DNA of 64,000 nt from Sorangium cellulosum. GTDB lineage: Bacteria > Myxococcota_A > Polyangia > Polyangiales > Polyangiaceae. The stretch spans positions 6,898,501 through 6,962,500 of the forward strand of contig NZ_CP012670.1 of assembly GCF_004135735.1 (NCBI RefSeq). The letters run 5' to 3'. The position numbers and the translations under genes are program-made. Numbering within the stretch: the first letter of the stretch is position 1; each line of letters opens with the position of its first letter. Below are positions 24,465 to 33,385 of this stretch, piece after piece. The notes under the pieces are model-generated. The model did no database searches, was not told the origin of the DNA, and was given only the letters and a program-made list of their open reading frames with translations.

Positions 24465-27002
24465 ATGAGATCTGGGAAGCTCTTCGCCTGCGCCGTCCTC
24501 CTCGGCGCGATGACCGCCGCGCGCGGCGCGCTCGCCGACGCCCGCACCGAGGCGCGCCTCCACTTCAGGGCAGGCATGGATCTCATCGCCCAGAAGCGGT
24601 TCGAGGAGGGCATCCGGCAGCTCCAGAAGGCCCACGAGATCCTCCCGCACCCGAACGTCGTCTTCAACATCGCCCGCGCGCACGCCGAGGCGGGGAGCCT
24701 CGAGCAGGCGATCGCCGCGTACCGCGAGTACCTCGCGAGCGATCCCCCGGACCGGGACCAGGTCACGCGGTTCATGGAGCACCTGGAGCAGCGCCTCGCG
24801 GCGCAGCGCGCCGCGGCGGCCCCCGAGGCGCAGCGGCCGGCCGCGCCCGAGCCGCAGCGGCCCGCGCCGCCCGAGCCCGCGCCGGGCGGCGGCGCCGGCG
24901 CCCCCACCGCCGCGCAGCCGGACGCGCGCCCCGGCGCCGCCGAGGCCGCGGGGCCGGCGCCCGCGCCGCCGCGCGAGCGCGGGGCCGACGCCGCGCGGCT
25001 CGTCGGCGCGGCCCGCACCGAGGACGTCTATCAAGAGACCGTCGTCACCGCGTCGCGCGGCGCCCAGAGCCCCCTCGACTCGCCGAACTCGACGACCCTC
25101 GTGACCCGCCAGGACATCCGGCTCTCCGGCATGACGCGCATCCCCGAGCTGCTCCGGCGCGTGGCGGGCATGGACGTCATGCAGATCACGGGCGGCGACG
25201 AGAACGTCTCGATGCGCGGCTTCAACAGCCGCCTCGCGAACAAGCTCCTCGTCCTCGTGAACGGCCGCACCGTCAAGAACGACGTGCTCGGCTCGACCTT
25301 CTGGGAGGCGCTCTCGATCGACGTCGATCAGATCGAGCGCATCGAGGTGGTGCGCGGCCCGGGCTCGGCGCTGTACGGCGCGGACGCCTTCGCCGGCATC
25401 GTCAACATCATCACGATCGAGCCCGGCGCCGGCGAGAGCGGCTTCCGCGCCGGCTACGGCGACCACCAGCAGGGCTACGGCTCGGTGTGGGCGTCCGCGC
25501 GCGAGGGCGACTTCGCCTACCGCCTGTCGGCGGGCTACACCCGCTACCCCCGCTGGACGCGCGAGGTCGCCGATGATCGCATCGACCTGGAGAAGAGCGA
25601 GCTGGATCAGGACCTCGGCGCGCAGAACGTCCGCGTCGACCTCCGCGCCTCGCAGCGGCTCGGCCCGGGCCGCGAGCTCGCGATCGGCGGCGGCTACGCC
25701 CGGAGCGAGCTCGACATCTACGGCATCGGGCCGTTCAACGACTACAACCTGGAGGTCGAGACCTCCGACGTCTCGATCGCGTACCTCAGCGACAACGTCA
25801 ACGCGAGGACGTATTACTCGCGCCTCGACGGGCGCTCGCAGCTCAACGCCGCGTACCTCGGGCACACCCTGTACGCGGGGCGGCCGCAGCAGCACATCGT
25901 GAACGCCGAGATCGAGTTCGTGAAGACGCTCCGGGCGCCCGCGCCCGTCGTGCACGACGTCCACATCGGCCTCGGGTACCGGCTCAAGGCGACCGCGTGG
26001 AGCTACCTCGACGAGGGCATGCCGATCGAGCACCACGGCTCGGTGTTCCTCCAGGACTCGATGAGGCTCGGGGCGCGCGTCACGCTGGTCGCCTCCGGGC
26101 GGCTCGACTACGTGCCTTACCTCGAGCGGCTCATCCCGTCGCCGCGCGGCTCCCTCATCATCAAGCCGACCGACCGCCAGGCGATCCGCCTCTCCGGCTC
26201 GACCGCCTTCCGCTCGCCCACGGCGCTCGAGGCGTACGTCGATCTGCCGATCCAGCTCGCGCTCCCCGGCCTGGAGCTCCTCTCGACCACGAGGTCGCCG
26301 GGGACGACCGACGTCCTCCTCGATCCCGAGCAGATCATCACCGCCGAGGCGAGCTACCTGAACCAGCAGAGCGACCACTTCGAGTTCGAGGTCACGGCGT
26401 ACTACAACCGCGTGAGCAACCTCGTCGTGCTCGCCGAGCCAGAGCCCGTGACCCTGTCCGAGCGCGCCGCGGGGTTCGGCGGGCTGAACCCGGAGACGGG
26501 GCGCTACACGTCGGGGCTCGGCGGCTTCGAGAACCAGTGCGACATCTACCATGTCGTCGGCGGCGAGCTCGGCGGCCGCGTCTACCCCGTCGAGGGCCTC
26601 GACGTCTTCGCCAACTACGCGCTCAACCTCTCGCAGCAGCAGCGCCCCGGCGGGTGCGGCGCCCTCGAGGACGAGCGCACCAGCCAGCACAAGGTGAACG
26701 CGGGCGTCCAGGTCCGCACCCCGGTCGGCGTCGACGGCGAGGTCACGCTCCACTACCAGTCCGGGCAAACGTGGACCGAGCAGGTCCCGACCGGGACGGT
26801 CATCGCCACCGGGCGCTACGCGCTGCCCGCGTACACGCTGCTCAACGCGCGCCTCGGCTACCGGTTCCTCGACAACCGCGCCGAGATCTCCGCGACCGTC
26901 TTCAACGCGCTCGACGGGCTCGGCGACGAGCCGCTCCAGATGCACCCGTTCGGCAACCGCGTCGGCCGGCGCTTCATGGGATTCTTCCGGTACTCGCTCT
27001 AG
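24465..27002 (+). CDS. TonB-dependent receptor with N-terminal TPR-like domain
   Basis: 845 residues. After a signal peptide (about 1-24), a TPR-like unit (about 28-110: ARLHFRAGMDLIAQKRFEEG, HPNVVFNIARAHAEAGSLEQ) and a Pro/Ala linker (about 118-180) come a TonB box-like stretch (EDVYQETVVTAS), a plug domain (about 190-300: VSMRGFNSRLANKLLVLVNGR, IERIEVVRGPGSALYGADAF) and a beta-barrel ending GRRFMGFFRYSL with a terminal aromatic strand. The family imports scarce metals, cobalamin or glycans with TonB energy. A TPR between signal peptide and plug is uncommon and would sit in the periplasm. A lipoprotein gene follows 8 bp downstream; the pair is likely one transport unit. Confidence 0.92.
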   Translation: MRSGKLFACAVLLGAMTAARGALADARTEARLHFRAGMDLIAQKRFEEGIRQLQKAHEILPHPNVVFNIARAHAEAGSLEQAIAAYREYLASDPPDRDQVTRFMEHLEQRLAAQRAAAAPEAQRPAAPEPQRPAPPEPAPGGGAGAPTAAQPDARPGAAEAAGPAPAPPRERGADAARLVGAARTEDVYQETVVTASRGAQSPLDSPNSTTLVTRQDIRLSGMTRIPELLRRVAGMDVMQITGGDENVSMRGFNSRLANKLLVLVNGRTVKNDVLGSTFWEALSIDVDQIERIEVVRGPGSALYGADAFAGIVNIITIEPGAGESGFRAGYGDHQQGYGSVWASAREGDFAYRLSAGYTRYPRWTREVADDRIDLEKSELDQDLGAQNVRVDLRASQRLGPGRELAIGGGYARSELDIYGIGPFNDYNLEVETSDVSIAYLSDNVNARTYYSRLDGRSQLNAAYLGHTLYAGRPQQHIVNAEIEFVKTLRAPAPVVHDVHIGLGYRLKATAWSYLDEGMPIEHHGSVFLQDSMRLGARVTLVASGRLDYVPYLERLIPSPRGSLIIKPTDRQAIRLSGSTAFRSPTALEAYVDLPIQLALPGLELLSTTRSPGTTDVLLDPEQIITAEASYLNQQSDHFEFEVTAYYNRVSNLVVLAEPEPVTLSERAAGFGGLNPETGRYTSGLGGFENQCDIYHVVGGELGGRVYPVEGLDVFANYALNLSQQQRPGGCGALEDERTSQHKVNAGVQVRTPVGVDGEVTLHYQSGQTWTEQVPTGTVIATGRYALPAYTLLNARLGYRFLDNRAEISATVFNALDGLGDEPLQMHPFGNRVGRRFMGFFRYSL

Positions 27003-27010
27003 GCACCTCC

Positions 27011-28564
27011 ATGCTCGGACCCAGCCCCCGCACCGGCCCGCTCCTGCTCGGCGCGCTCCTCGCAGCCCTCCCCGGCTGCGAAGGGGCGGACGTGTTCATC
27101 CCGCTGCCCGCGCAGAGCGGCCCCGCCGGGGTGCTCGACGGCGCGGTGACGTACTCCGGCCCGCGACCCTGCACGAAGGACGGCCGCGTCGTCGGCGCCG
27201 CGATCGTGCTCGGCTTCGACGCGCGCCGCCTGCCGCCGCCGGAGGGGCTCGGCGCCTCGGCCGCGAGCCTCGACGTGATCCCGGGCGACGAGCTCTTCCG
27301 AGGCCTGGGCCCGGCGCTGCGGCACGCGCCGGACGGCGCGCTCCTCTGCCCCGAGCCGGACGAGGCGCACGTCACCGTGAGCGGCGCCTTCCGGCTGTCG
27401 CCGCTGCCCGCCGGCACCTACCAGGTCCGCGGCTTCTACGATCACGACGGCGACTTCGACCCGCTCTTCGGCATCGCCAACCAGCCGACCCAGGGCGACG
27501 TGGGCGGCGGCGCGATCGAGAACGTGGGCGAGGTGCTCGCCGGCGCCCCGCCGCGCTACCGCGAGATCGCGCTCGGCACGCCGTCGGCCGGCGGGGCGCT
27601 CGAGATCCCCGAGACCGGGGCGCGCGTCAGCGGCATCGCGGTCACCTTCGGCCTCCCGTTCCCGCTGGAGCGGCCGATCTTCCATGTCGCCGAGCTGATC
27701 ACGCCATCCGGCGTCACGCCGCGCCCGGACGAGGTGGTCGTGGCGTCGGACTACTGGCTGGACACGTTCAGCCCGACCGATCCCGAGGGGACCGAGGCGT
27801 CGCTCGTGCGCCTGCGGCTCGCGGCCGGGCTGCCCGCGAGCGAGATCGCGGCCGCGGCGAAGCCCCCGCTCTCGCTGCCGGTGGGCGGCGCGACCGCGTC
27901 GACCCTCACGTACGCGCGGCAGGACGTGAACGGCGACGGGGCGCTCGACGCCGCAGATCACGTCCCCGACGCGGCGCTGCTCCCGGCGCTCTTCCCCATG
28001 GCGGTGTTCGCGAAGCTCGAGGGCGACGCCGGGCTGGTCAGCCAGGCGGCGCCCACGGTCCTCCTCCAGGGGCTCACGATCTACGAGGACCTCCCGACCA
28101 CGGCCGGCCAGCTCGGCTCGGAGACGCTGAACGACCCGAAGGAGAGCGCCCTCATCGGCCTCCGTCCGGCCGCGCTGTGCCTGCCCCCGGAGAGGCCGGA
28201 CGAGGGCGTCCTCGTCCTCAGCCGCGAGAGGGACAGGAACGACAACGAGATCCTCCCCGAGCGAGACGTGCCCGAGGTCGAGGCGGCCCTCTCGGCGCAG
28301 CTCGGGCGCACGATCACGATCGCCTACGGCTGCCTGCCCGAGGGGCGCTACGCGCTCAGCCTCGTCTACGGCACCGGCCAGGCGTGGACCGTGCCCAACG
28401 AGGCCGGGATCTGCGCGCCGTCGGAGCCCCGGACGTCCGCCGGGGCCTGCGGCCAGCGGCCGCGCCTCGCGTCGCAGGACGTCGTCGTGCGCATCGGTCC
28501 CCCGGACGACCCGGTGTACTGCGCCCAGAACCCCACCCCGGAGCCCTGCCTGCCCCCGCCCTGA
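27011..28564 (+). CDS. large lipoprotein paired with the TPR-TonB receptor
   Basis: 517 residues. The signal peptide ends LPGC (Cys about 23). The mature protein is beta-rich; a segment reading AFRLSPLPAGTYQVRGFYDHDGDF resembles transthyretin-like/carboxypeptidase-regulatory domains, and DVNGDGALDAADHVPDA resembles a dockerin/EF-hand calcium loop. It has several Cys near the C-terminus (CGQRPR, YCAQNPTPEPC). No known family assigned. Starting only 8 bp after the TonB receptor stop, it is probably its surface-exposed or periplasmic partner, as SusD-like proteins are to SusC, although it shows no SusD features. A hairpin follows the stop. Confidence 0.8.
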   Translation: MLGPSPRTGPLLLGALLAALPGCEGADVFIPLPAQSGPAGVLDGAVTYSGPRPCTKDGRVVGAAIVLGFDARRLPPPEGLGASAASLDVIPGDELFRGLGPALRHAPDGALLCPEPDEAHVTVSGAFRLSPLPAGTYQVRGFYDHDGDFDPLFGIANQPTQGDVGGGAIENVGEVLAGAPPRYREIALGTPSAGGALEIPETGARVSGIAVTFGLPFPLERPIFHVAELITPSGVTPRPDEVVVASDYWLDTFSPTDPEGTEASLVRLRLAAGLPASEIAAAAKPPLSLPVGGATASTLTYARQDVNGDGALDAADHVPDAALLPALFPMAVFAKLEGDAGLVSQAAPTVLLQGLTIYEDLPTTAGQLGSETLNDPKESALIGLRPAALCLPPERPDEGVLVLSRERDRNDNEILPERDVPEVEAALSAQLGRTITIAYGCLPEGRYALSLVYGTGQAWTVPNEAGICAPSEPRTSAGACGQRPRLASQDVVVRIGPPDDPVYCAQNPTPEPCLPPP

Positions 28565-28570
28565 GCGCCG

Positions 28571-28589
28571 GCGCCTCCACGCGAGGCGC
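28571..28589 (+). terminator. hairpin after the lipoprotein gene
   Basis: Perfect 7-bp arms GCGCCTC and GAGGCGC around CACGC, seven bases after the stop. No T run follows, so it could be a weak terminator or an mRNA-stabilising hairpin. Confidence 0.4.
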
Positions 28590-28646
28590 GGCTCGCCCCG
28601 GCGCCGCTCCCCCCTCGCGCGCAGCGACCGATGGTAGGTTGCCGGC

Positions 28647-31600
28647 ATGCGCAGTACGCATGTCCCTTCGCTTGCTTTCCTCGGGGCGCTCGGCGGCGCC
28701 GCCGCGGGTGCCGTCGTTCCGTCCGACGCGTCTGCCGGCTGGCCGCCGCCCCTGTCCGCCAGCGCGGAGGACATGGCCGACCCGGCGCGCTGGCCGGCCG
28801 ATCCCGCCTACGGCTACTCGGACACGCAGAGCGGACAGTGGAGCCTCTACTCCTTCGTCCCGACCCCGAGCGGGGACGTCCGCCCCCGTCCCGAGGAGTC
28901 CGCCGCCGGCATGTCGATCGATCTCGCCTGGCGGCTCACCCAGGGAGACCCGCGCGTCCGGATCGCCATCACCGACTCCGGCATCCTCTGGGAGGAAGAC
29001 GACCTCATCGAGAAGGCATGGCTCAACCAGGGGGAGCTCGCGTCCCACGAGCCGCAGCAGGCGGACGGCAGCGCGTGCGGCGGCGAAGGCGAGCTCGCCG
29101 GCTTCGACTGCAACGGCGACGGGGTGCTCACCGTCTCGGATTACAAGGACACGCCGGCGCTCGCGCTGGCGTCGGGAGGGCGGCCGAGGGGCGACAGGAA
29201 CGGCAACGGCCGGCTCGACGCCGGCGACCTCGTCCTCCACTTCTCGGACGGGCTGGACGACGACGGCAACGGCTACACCGACGACATCGCGGGCTGGGAT
29301 TTCTTCAGGAACGACAACGATCCGTTCGACGACACGAGGGACGGCCACGGCACCGAGGGGGCGAAGATCTCGGCGGCGCAGACGAACAACGGGGTGGGCG
29401 GCGCGGGCGTCTGCCCGCATTGCAGGTTCATCCCGCTGCGCGTCGGCGACAGCCGCGTCGCCGACGCGCAGGACCTCGCGAAGGCCATCCTCTACGCGAC
29501 CGACGCCGGGGCCGCCGTCGTGCAGTGCCCGGTGAGCGCGGTCGACAACACCCGCTTCATCCAGGCGGCGCTCGACTACGCCCACGACGAGGGGACGCTG
29601 GTCGTCACGTCGATGGGCAACGGGGGCTCGCGCCACCACAGCGCGCCCGCGCTCAACAACCACACGCTGCCCGCGCACGCCGTCCGCTACGACGGCCCGA
29701 GCGTCACGGCGTCGACCACGTTCGTCGACGCGGCGCCGTGCTCGAACTTCGGCGGCAACAACCTGCTCTCCGTGTCGAGCGACGGCTGCTCCGGCGAGGC
29801 GACCGCCGCGCTCGCCGGCGTGGCCGGGCTGCTCTACGCCGCGGCCCTCGAGTACCGCGCGCCCCGGTCCCCCGGGGAGATGCCGCTCTCCCCCGCGGAG
29901 ATGCAGGGCCTGCTGTTCACGACCGCCGACGACATCGACGTGCAGGGGTCGCGCGAGCCGGGCTCGCCGCACCGGGCGTCGCAGCCGGGGTTCGATCAGC
30001 GGTTCGGCTACGGCCGCGTCAACGCGAACCGCGCGGCCGAGGCGATCCGCGCCGGGCGCGTCCCGCCCGAGGTCGACCTCACGTCGCCGCGGTGGTTCGA
30101 GGTCCTCTACCGGGATCAGGTCCAGGGGCCGATCCCCATCGAGGGCACCATCTCGGCGAAGCGGGCGAGCGCCTACGCGTACTCCGTCGCGTGGGCGCCC
30201 GGCGTGCAGCCGCGCGACGAGGACTTCACGATCATCAAGCAGGAGTCGAACGTCGCCCCGACGGTCAAGACCGGCAGCAACGGGCCGCTCGCCACGCTCG
30301 ACGTCCGCACCATCGACGTGGCCCACCCCCGCGACCCGGACAGCCTTCGCGGCGAGAACGATCGCGCGATCACCGTGCGCGTCCAGGCGACGGCCCGCTA
30401 CGGGGGCGACGTCGGCGACGTGCACGGCGAGGCGCGGCGCACGTACCACGTCGCCGAGGATCCGACGCTGGTCCCCGGCTTCCCCTACCCCGTCGGCGAC
30501 AGCGGCGAGGGCAGCCCGAAGATGGCGGACCTCGACGGCGATGGCGTCCGCGAGATCGTCTATCCGACGGCCGGCGGCGCGCTGCACGTGCTCACGATGA
30601 CGCCGAGGGGGCCCGAGCCGCTGCCGGGGTTCCCGTTCCTGACCGAGCCGGTCGACGGCCTGGTCGCGGCGGGGTCGAGCCAGGGCACGCCCGTCTACCT
30701 CGACGCCCCCGCGTACGCGAGCGAGCACATGGACGGGGCGCTCGGCCGCGAGCCCATCCTGAGCGCGCCCGCGATCGCGGATCTGGACGGCGACGGCGCG
30801 CAGGAGATCGTGATCTCGACGTGGCCCGGGACGATCTACGTCATCGACCTCGACGAGGACGACCTGATCGCCGCGGGGTGGCCGAAGCGCCTGCCCGAGG
30901 TCCCCGTCTGCCCGCTCGACCTCGCCGCGCCGCCGCCGAGCGCGCCGTGCGTGCCCAGGGACGCGCGGATCGCCCGCGGGGCCCTCGCCTCGCCGGTCCT
31001 CGCGGATCTCGACGGCGACGGCCGGCTCGACATCATCCAGGCGGCCTTCGACGGCAAGATCCACGCGTTCGATGCCCGCGGCGACGCGCTGCGCGGCTTC
31101 CCGGTGGAGGTGCACTACGCGGGACCGCTCGCCGTGGAGCCGGCGCGGGGCCGCCTCCTGGCGACGCCCGCGGTCGCCGACTTCAACGGCGACGGGCTGC
31201 CGGATCTGCTCGTCGGGTCGAGCGAGCGGCTCGGCGACGGCGGCCAGGCCGGGGCGGTCTACGTGATCGACGCGCGCGGGACGAGCGCGCCGTCCGGGCC
31301 CGTGCTCGCCGGCTGGCCCATCTCCGTGGCGTCGCGGCCGCTGGCCCCGCTCGTCGCCGAGGGGATCACGGCGTCGGGCGCGGTCGGGCGGTTCGGCCGC
31401 ACGCTCGCGGGCGTCGTGCAGGCGAGCGGCGCGCTGCCGCTGATCCTGCCGCGCGCGCCCGGCGGCCAGGAGGAGCTCTCGGCGACGCCGCCGGGCGCGC
31501 TGCCGCGCGCCCAGGGCCGGGCGCAGGCCGGGCTCGACCCGGCGTTCGGGCCGCTCTCCCGGGCCGAGGGCGCCGGGGCGATGCTGCCGCTGCTCTCGCA

Positions 31601-32354
31601 CCCCGCGCTCGGCGACGTCGATCAGGACGGCACGCCGGACGTCATCGCCGCGGGCGCCACGGAGGCGGCGGCGCTCGCGCTCGCGGGGGCGCGCGACGCG
31701 GGGGCGCGCGGCGCGGGGCCGACCGGGGTCCACCTGCTCGCCGTGTGGAGCGGTCGCTCGGGCGCGATGCTGCCGGGCGCGCCGTTCGTCCTCGAGGATC
31801 ACGCGCTCGGGAACAGCCAGGCGGTCGTCGATCTGAACGGCGACGACTATCCCGAGGTGCTGACGGGATCGAGCGGCTACTTCCTCCACGCGTTCGACGG
31901 GTGCGGCCGGGAGCCGCCCGGGTTCCCGAAGTTCACCGGGCAGTGGATCGCGACGACGCCGGCCGTGGGCGACATCGACGGCGACGGGACGCTCGAGGTC
32001 GCGGTGGGGACCCGCGACGGCTGGCTCTTCGCCTGGCGCACCGGGGCGACGGAGGACGCGATCGTCGCCTGGGAGAGCGTCCACCACGACAACCGGAACA
32101 CGGGCAACCTCGAGACGCCGCTCGACCAGGGCAGCGTGCGGCGCGCGGCGCGCCCGCTCACGGTCGAGGCGTGCGCCGGGCCGGCCCCGAAGGAGCCGGC
32201 GCTCCTGCGCCTGAGCGGGGGCTGCGCGTGCGCGGCCCCGGTCGGGGGCGAGGCGCGGCGCGGGTCGGGCGATCGCGGCGAGGGCGCGGCGCTGGGCGCG
32301 GCGCTGCTCGGCGCGGCCGCGCTGTGGCGGAGGCGGCGGAGGGCGGAGGGCTGA
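28647..32354 (+). CDS. secreted subtilisin-like protease with FG-GAP-like repeats and MYXO-CTERM-like C-terminus
   Basis: 1235 residues. Signal peptide about 1-30. Subtilase domain about 90-470: catalytic Asp110 (IAITDSG), His234 (RDGHGTEGA), oxyanion Asn (TSMGNGG, about 325) and Ser382 in GCSGEATAAL, a divergent form of GTSMATP. Between Asp and His lie calcium-loop-like sequences (DCNGDGVLT, DRNGNGRLD, DDDGNGYTD). The middle and C-terminal parts contain FG-GAP/VCBS-like blades (MADLDGDGVREIVYPT, IADLDGDGAQEIVIST, LADLDGDGRLDII, VVDLNGDDYPEV, GDIDGDGTLEVAV) likely forming a propeller. The end has GGCACAAP, a hydrophobic stretch and RRRRR, as in MYXO-CTERM sorting signals. Probably exported and anchored or processed at the surface. 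Substrate unknown. Confidence 0.88.
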   Translation: MRSTHVPSLAFLGALGGAAAGAVVPSDASAGWPPPLSASAEDMADPARWPADPAYGYSDTQSGQWSLYSFVPTPSGDVRPRPEESAAGMSIDLAWRLTQGDPRVRIAITDSGILWEEDDLIEKAWLNQGELASHEPQQADGSACGGEGELAGFDCNGDGVLTVSDYKDTPALALASGGRPRGDRNGNGRLDAGDLVLHFSDGLDDDGNGYTDDIAGWDFFRNDNDPFDDTRDGHGTEGAKISAAQTNNGVGGAGVCPHCRFIPLRVGDSRVADAQDLAKAILYATDAGAAVVQCPVSAVDNTRFIQAALDYAHDEGTLVVTSMGNGGSRHHSAPALNNHTLPAHAVRYDGPSVTASTTFVDAAPCSNFGGNNLLSVSSDGCSGEATAALAGVAGLLYAAALEYRAPRSPGEMPLSPAEMQGLLFTTADDIDVQGSREPGSPHRASQPGFDQRFGYGRVNANRAAEAIRAGRVPPEVDLTSPRWFEVLYRDQVQGPIPIEGTISAKRASAYAYSVAWAPGVQPRDEDFTIIKQESNVAPTVKTGSNGPLATLDVRTIDVAHPRDPDSLRGENDRAITVRVQATARYGGDVGDVHGEARRTYHVAEDPTLVPGFPYPVGDSGEGSPKMADLDGDGVREIVYPTAGGALHVLTMTPRGPEPLPGFPFLTEPVDGLVAAGSSQGTPVYLDAPAYASEHMDGALGREPILSAPAIADLDGDGAQEIVISTWPGTIYVIDLDEDDLIAAGWPKRLPEVPVCPLDLAAPPPSAPCVPRDARIARGALASPVLADLDGDGRLDIIQAAFDGKIHAFDARGDALRGFPVEVHYAGPLAVEPARGRLLATPAVADFNGDGLPDLLVGSSERLGDGGQAGAVYVIDARGTSAPSGPVLAGWPISVASRPLAPLVAEGITASGAVGRFGRTLAGVVQASGALPLILPRAPGGQEELSATPPGALPRAQGRAQAGLDPAFGPLSRAEGAGAMLPLLSHPALGDVDQDGTPDVIAAGATEAAALALAGARDAGARGAGPTGVHLLAVWSGRSGAMLPGAPFVLEDHALGNSQAVVDLNGDDYPEVLTGSSGYFLHAFDGCGREPPGFPKFTGQWIATTPAVGDIDGDGTLEVAVGTRDGWLFAWRTGATEDAIVAWESVHHDNRNTGNLETPLDQGSVRRAARPLTVEACAGPAPKEPALLRLSGGCACAAPVGGEARRGSGDRGEGAALGAALLGAAALWRRRRRAEG

Positions 32355-32548
32355 CGGGGCCCGGGGCCCTCGCCGAGCGCGAGGGGATCCTCCACGAGGT
32401 CGCGGCCCGGCCGAACGAGCCGCTGTTCCGGGAGGACGCGGCCCGCCTCGCGCGCCTCCGCGCGCACATGGGCGCAGAGCACGGCCCCGGCGATCCGCGC
32501 GCGCTCGCGATGCTGCTGGAGACGGCGGGGCGATCCCACCTGCGCTGA
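32324..32548 (+). CDS. possible small protein overlapping the protease 3' end
   Basis: A 74-codon frame with a GTG start overlapping the protease gene by 31 bp. Codons from about 32385 have almost only G or C in third position, like true genes here, and read as a hydrophilic helical peptide (GILHEVAARPNEPLFREDAARL). There is no ATG, and the start could equally be a CTG at 32351 after GGAGGG. No family recognised. It may be a real short gene or a remnant. Confidence 0.3.
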   Translation: MAEAAEGGGLTGPGALAEREGILHEVAARPNEPLFREDAARLARLRAHMGAEHGPGDPRALAMLLETAGRSHLR

Positions 32549-32608
32549 GGCGCAATCGCGGCCGCGCACGGGCGTGGACCGCGCCCCGGTGGTACCCTCC
32601 CCAAGGCC

Positions 32609-32944
32609 ATGACAGAGAGAGTCTCACCGACCGGTCGCGCCGCGCTGCGAGAGTCGCTGCTCCAGTTCTCCGCCTTCGCCGATGCGCTCGAATCCCGCGC
32701 CATGCGCGAGGCCATCGAGGCGTGCATCACCGTCCTGGACGCTCCGGGGCCGCTCGACAAGCGGGTGCTGGCACCATGGCTCAAGGTCGTCCACGAGCGC
32801 GCGGCAGACGTCTTCCGGCGGGGCATCCGCGAGACCACGGGGACGCTGCGCGCGCAGATGATGCATGGATTGAAGCAGGCGGAAGAGGACGCGCACTGGA
32901 TGCAACAGACCATCGACGCGCTGAGTCGAGATCACGTGAACTAG
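32609..32944 (+). CDS. small helical hypothetical protein
   Basis: 111 residues, entirely helix-forming and without signal peptide or membrane segment: ALRESLLQFSAFADALESRAM, KRVLAPWLKVVHERAADVFRR, TLRAQMMHGLKQAEEDAHWM. Not recognised. The ATG has only a weak AAGG upstream. It stands alone between the subtilase and a repeat-containing spacer, and a hairpin lies 14 bp after its stop. Confidence 0.65.
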   Translation: MTERVSPTGRAALRESLLQFSAFADALESRAMREAIEACITVLDAPGPLDKRVLAPWLKVVHERAADVFRRGIRETTGTLRAQMMHGLKQAEEDAHWMQQTIDALSRDHVN

Positions 32945-32957
32945 CGGCCGAGACAGC

Positions 32958-32979
32958 GCCTGTCGGGCCGCGGACAGGC
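32958..32979 (+). terminator. hairpin after the small hypothetical gene
   Basis: Perfect 7-bp arms GCCTGTC and GACAGGC around eight bases, starting 14 bp after the stop codon. No T run follows, so termination is plausible but not proven. Confidence 0.4.
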
Positions 32980-32996
32980 ACGGTGGGCACAGGGTC

Positions 32997-33048
32997 GCTG
33001 AATTCGTCGGGGCAGGCCGGAAGCTGAATTCGTCGAGGCAGGCCGGAA
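32997..33048. repeat. two tandem copies of a 26-bp repeat
   Basis: GCTGAATTCGTCG, then GGGC or AGGC, then AGGCCGGAA, occurs at 32997 and again at 33023 with one difference. It lies in the 441-bp gene-free stretch 32945-33385. Apart from the hairpin at 32958, this repeat and the 11-bp repeats at 33273, I see nothing else in that stretch. Confidence 0.85.
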
Positions 33049-33272
33049 GGAGCGCGCTGGGCAGGGCAGGACGGTTTCCGTGGATGCGCGCACCATTCGA
33101 GCCCGTGCGCATCAGGTGTCACGGGGTCATGGCGGTGGGCTCGTCGATGTCTTGGATCTCGGCCGGGCGAGCTGGCCGTTCTTGACCTGATCTCCGGAGC
33201 GCTCCGGGAGCTTCCGTCCGCCGGACGAGAACGAGCACCGGCGCGGTGAGCGAGGCGCAGCGGGCCTGCGCG

Positions 33273-33305
33273 GAACGACGCGTGAACGACGCGTGAACGA
33301 CGCCT
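33273..33305. repeat. three tandem 11-bp repeats upstream of the nickel/cobalt transporter
   Basis: GAACGACGCGT, GAACGACGCGT and GAACGACGCCT follow each other without gaps, ending 80 bp before the transporter ATG. An 11-bp period is one helical turn, so a protein could contact each copy on the same face of DNA; this is a candidate regulatory site. Confidence 0.6.
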
Positions 33306-33385
33306 GGCGGCGCCCGGTCGCCCTGGAACGGGCCTGTCCCACGCCGGCGTGGCACGCCATCCGCGGCCCGTGCTACGAACCCGGC

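Noticed and set aside
28356-32627. A 1423-residue frame on the minus strand opposite the subtilase
   Set aside because: Only Ala/Arg/Val-rich low-complexity sequence, while the plus strand has clear protease and repeat motifs.
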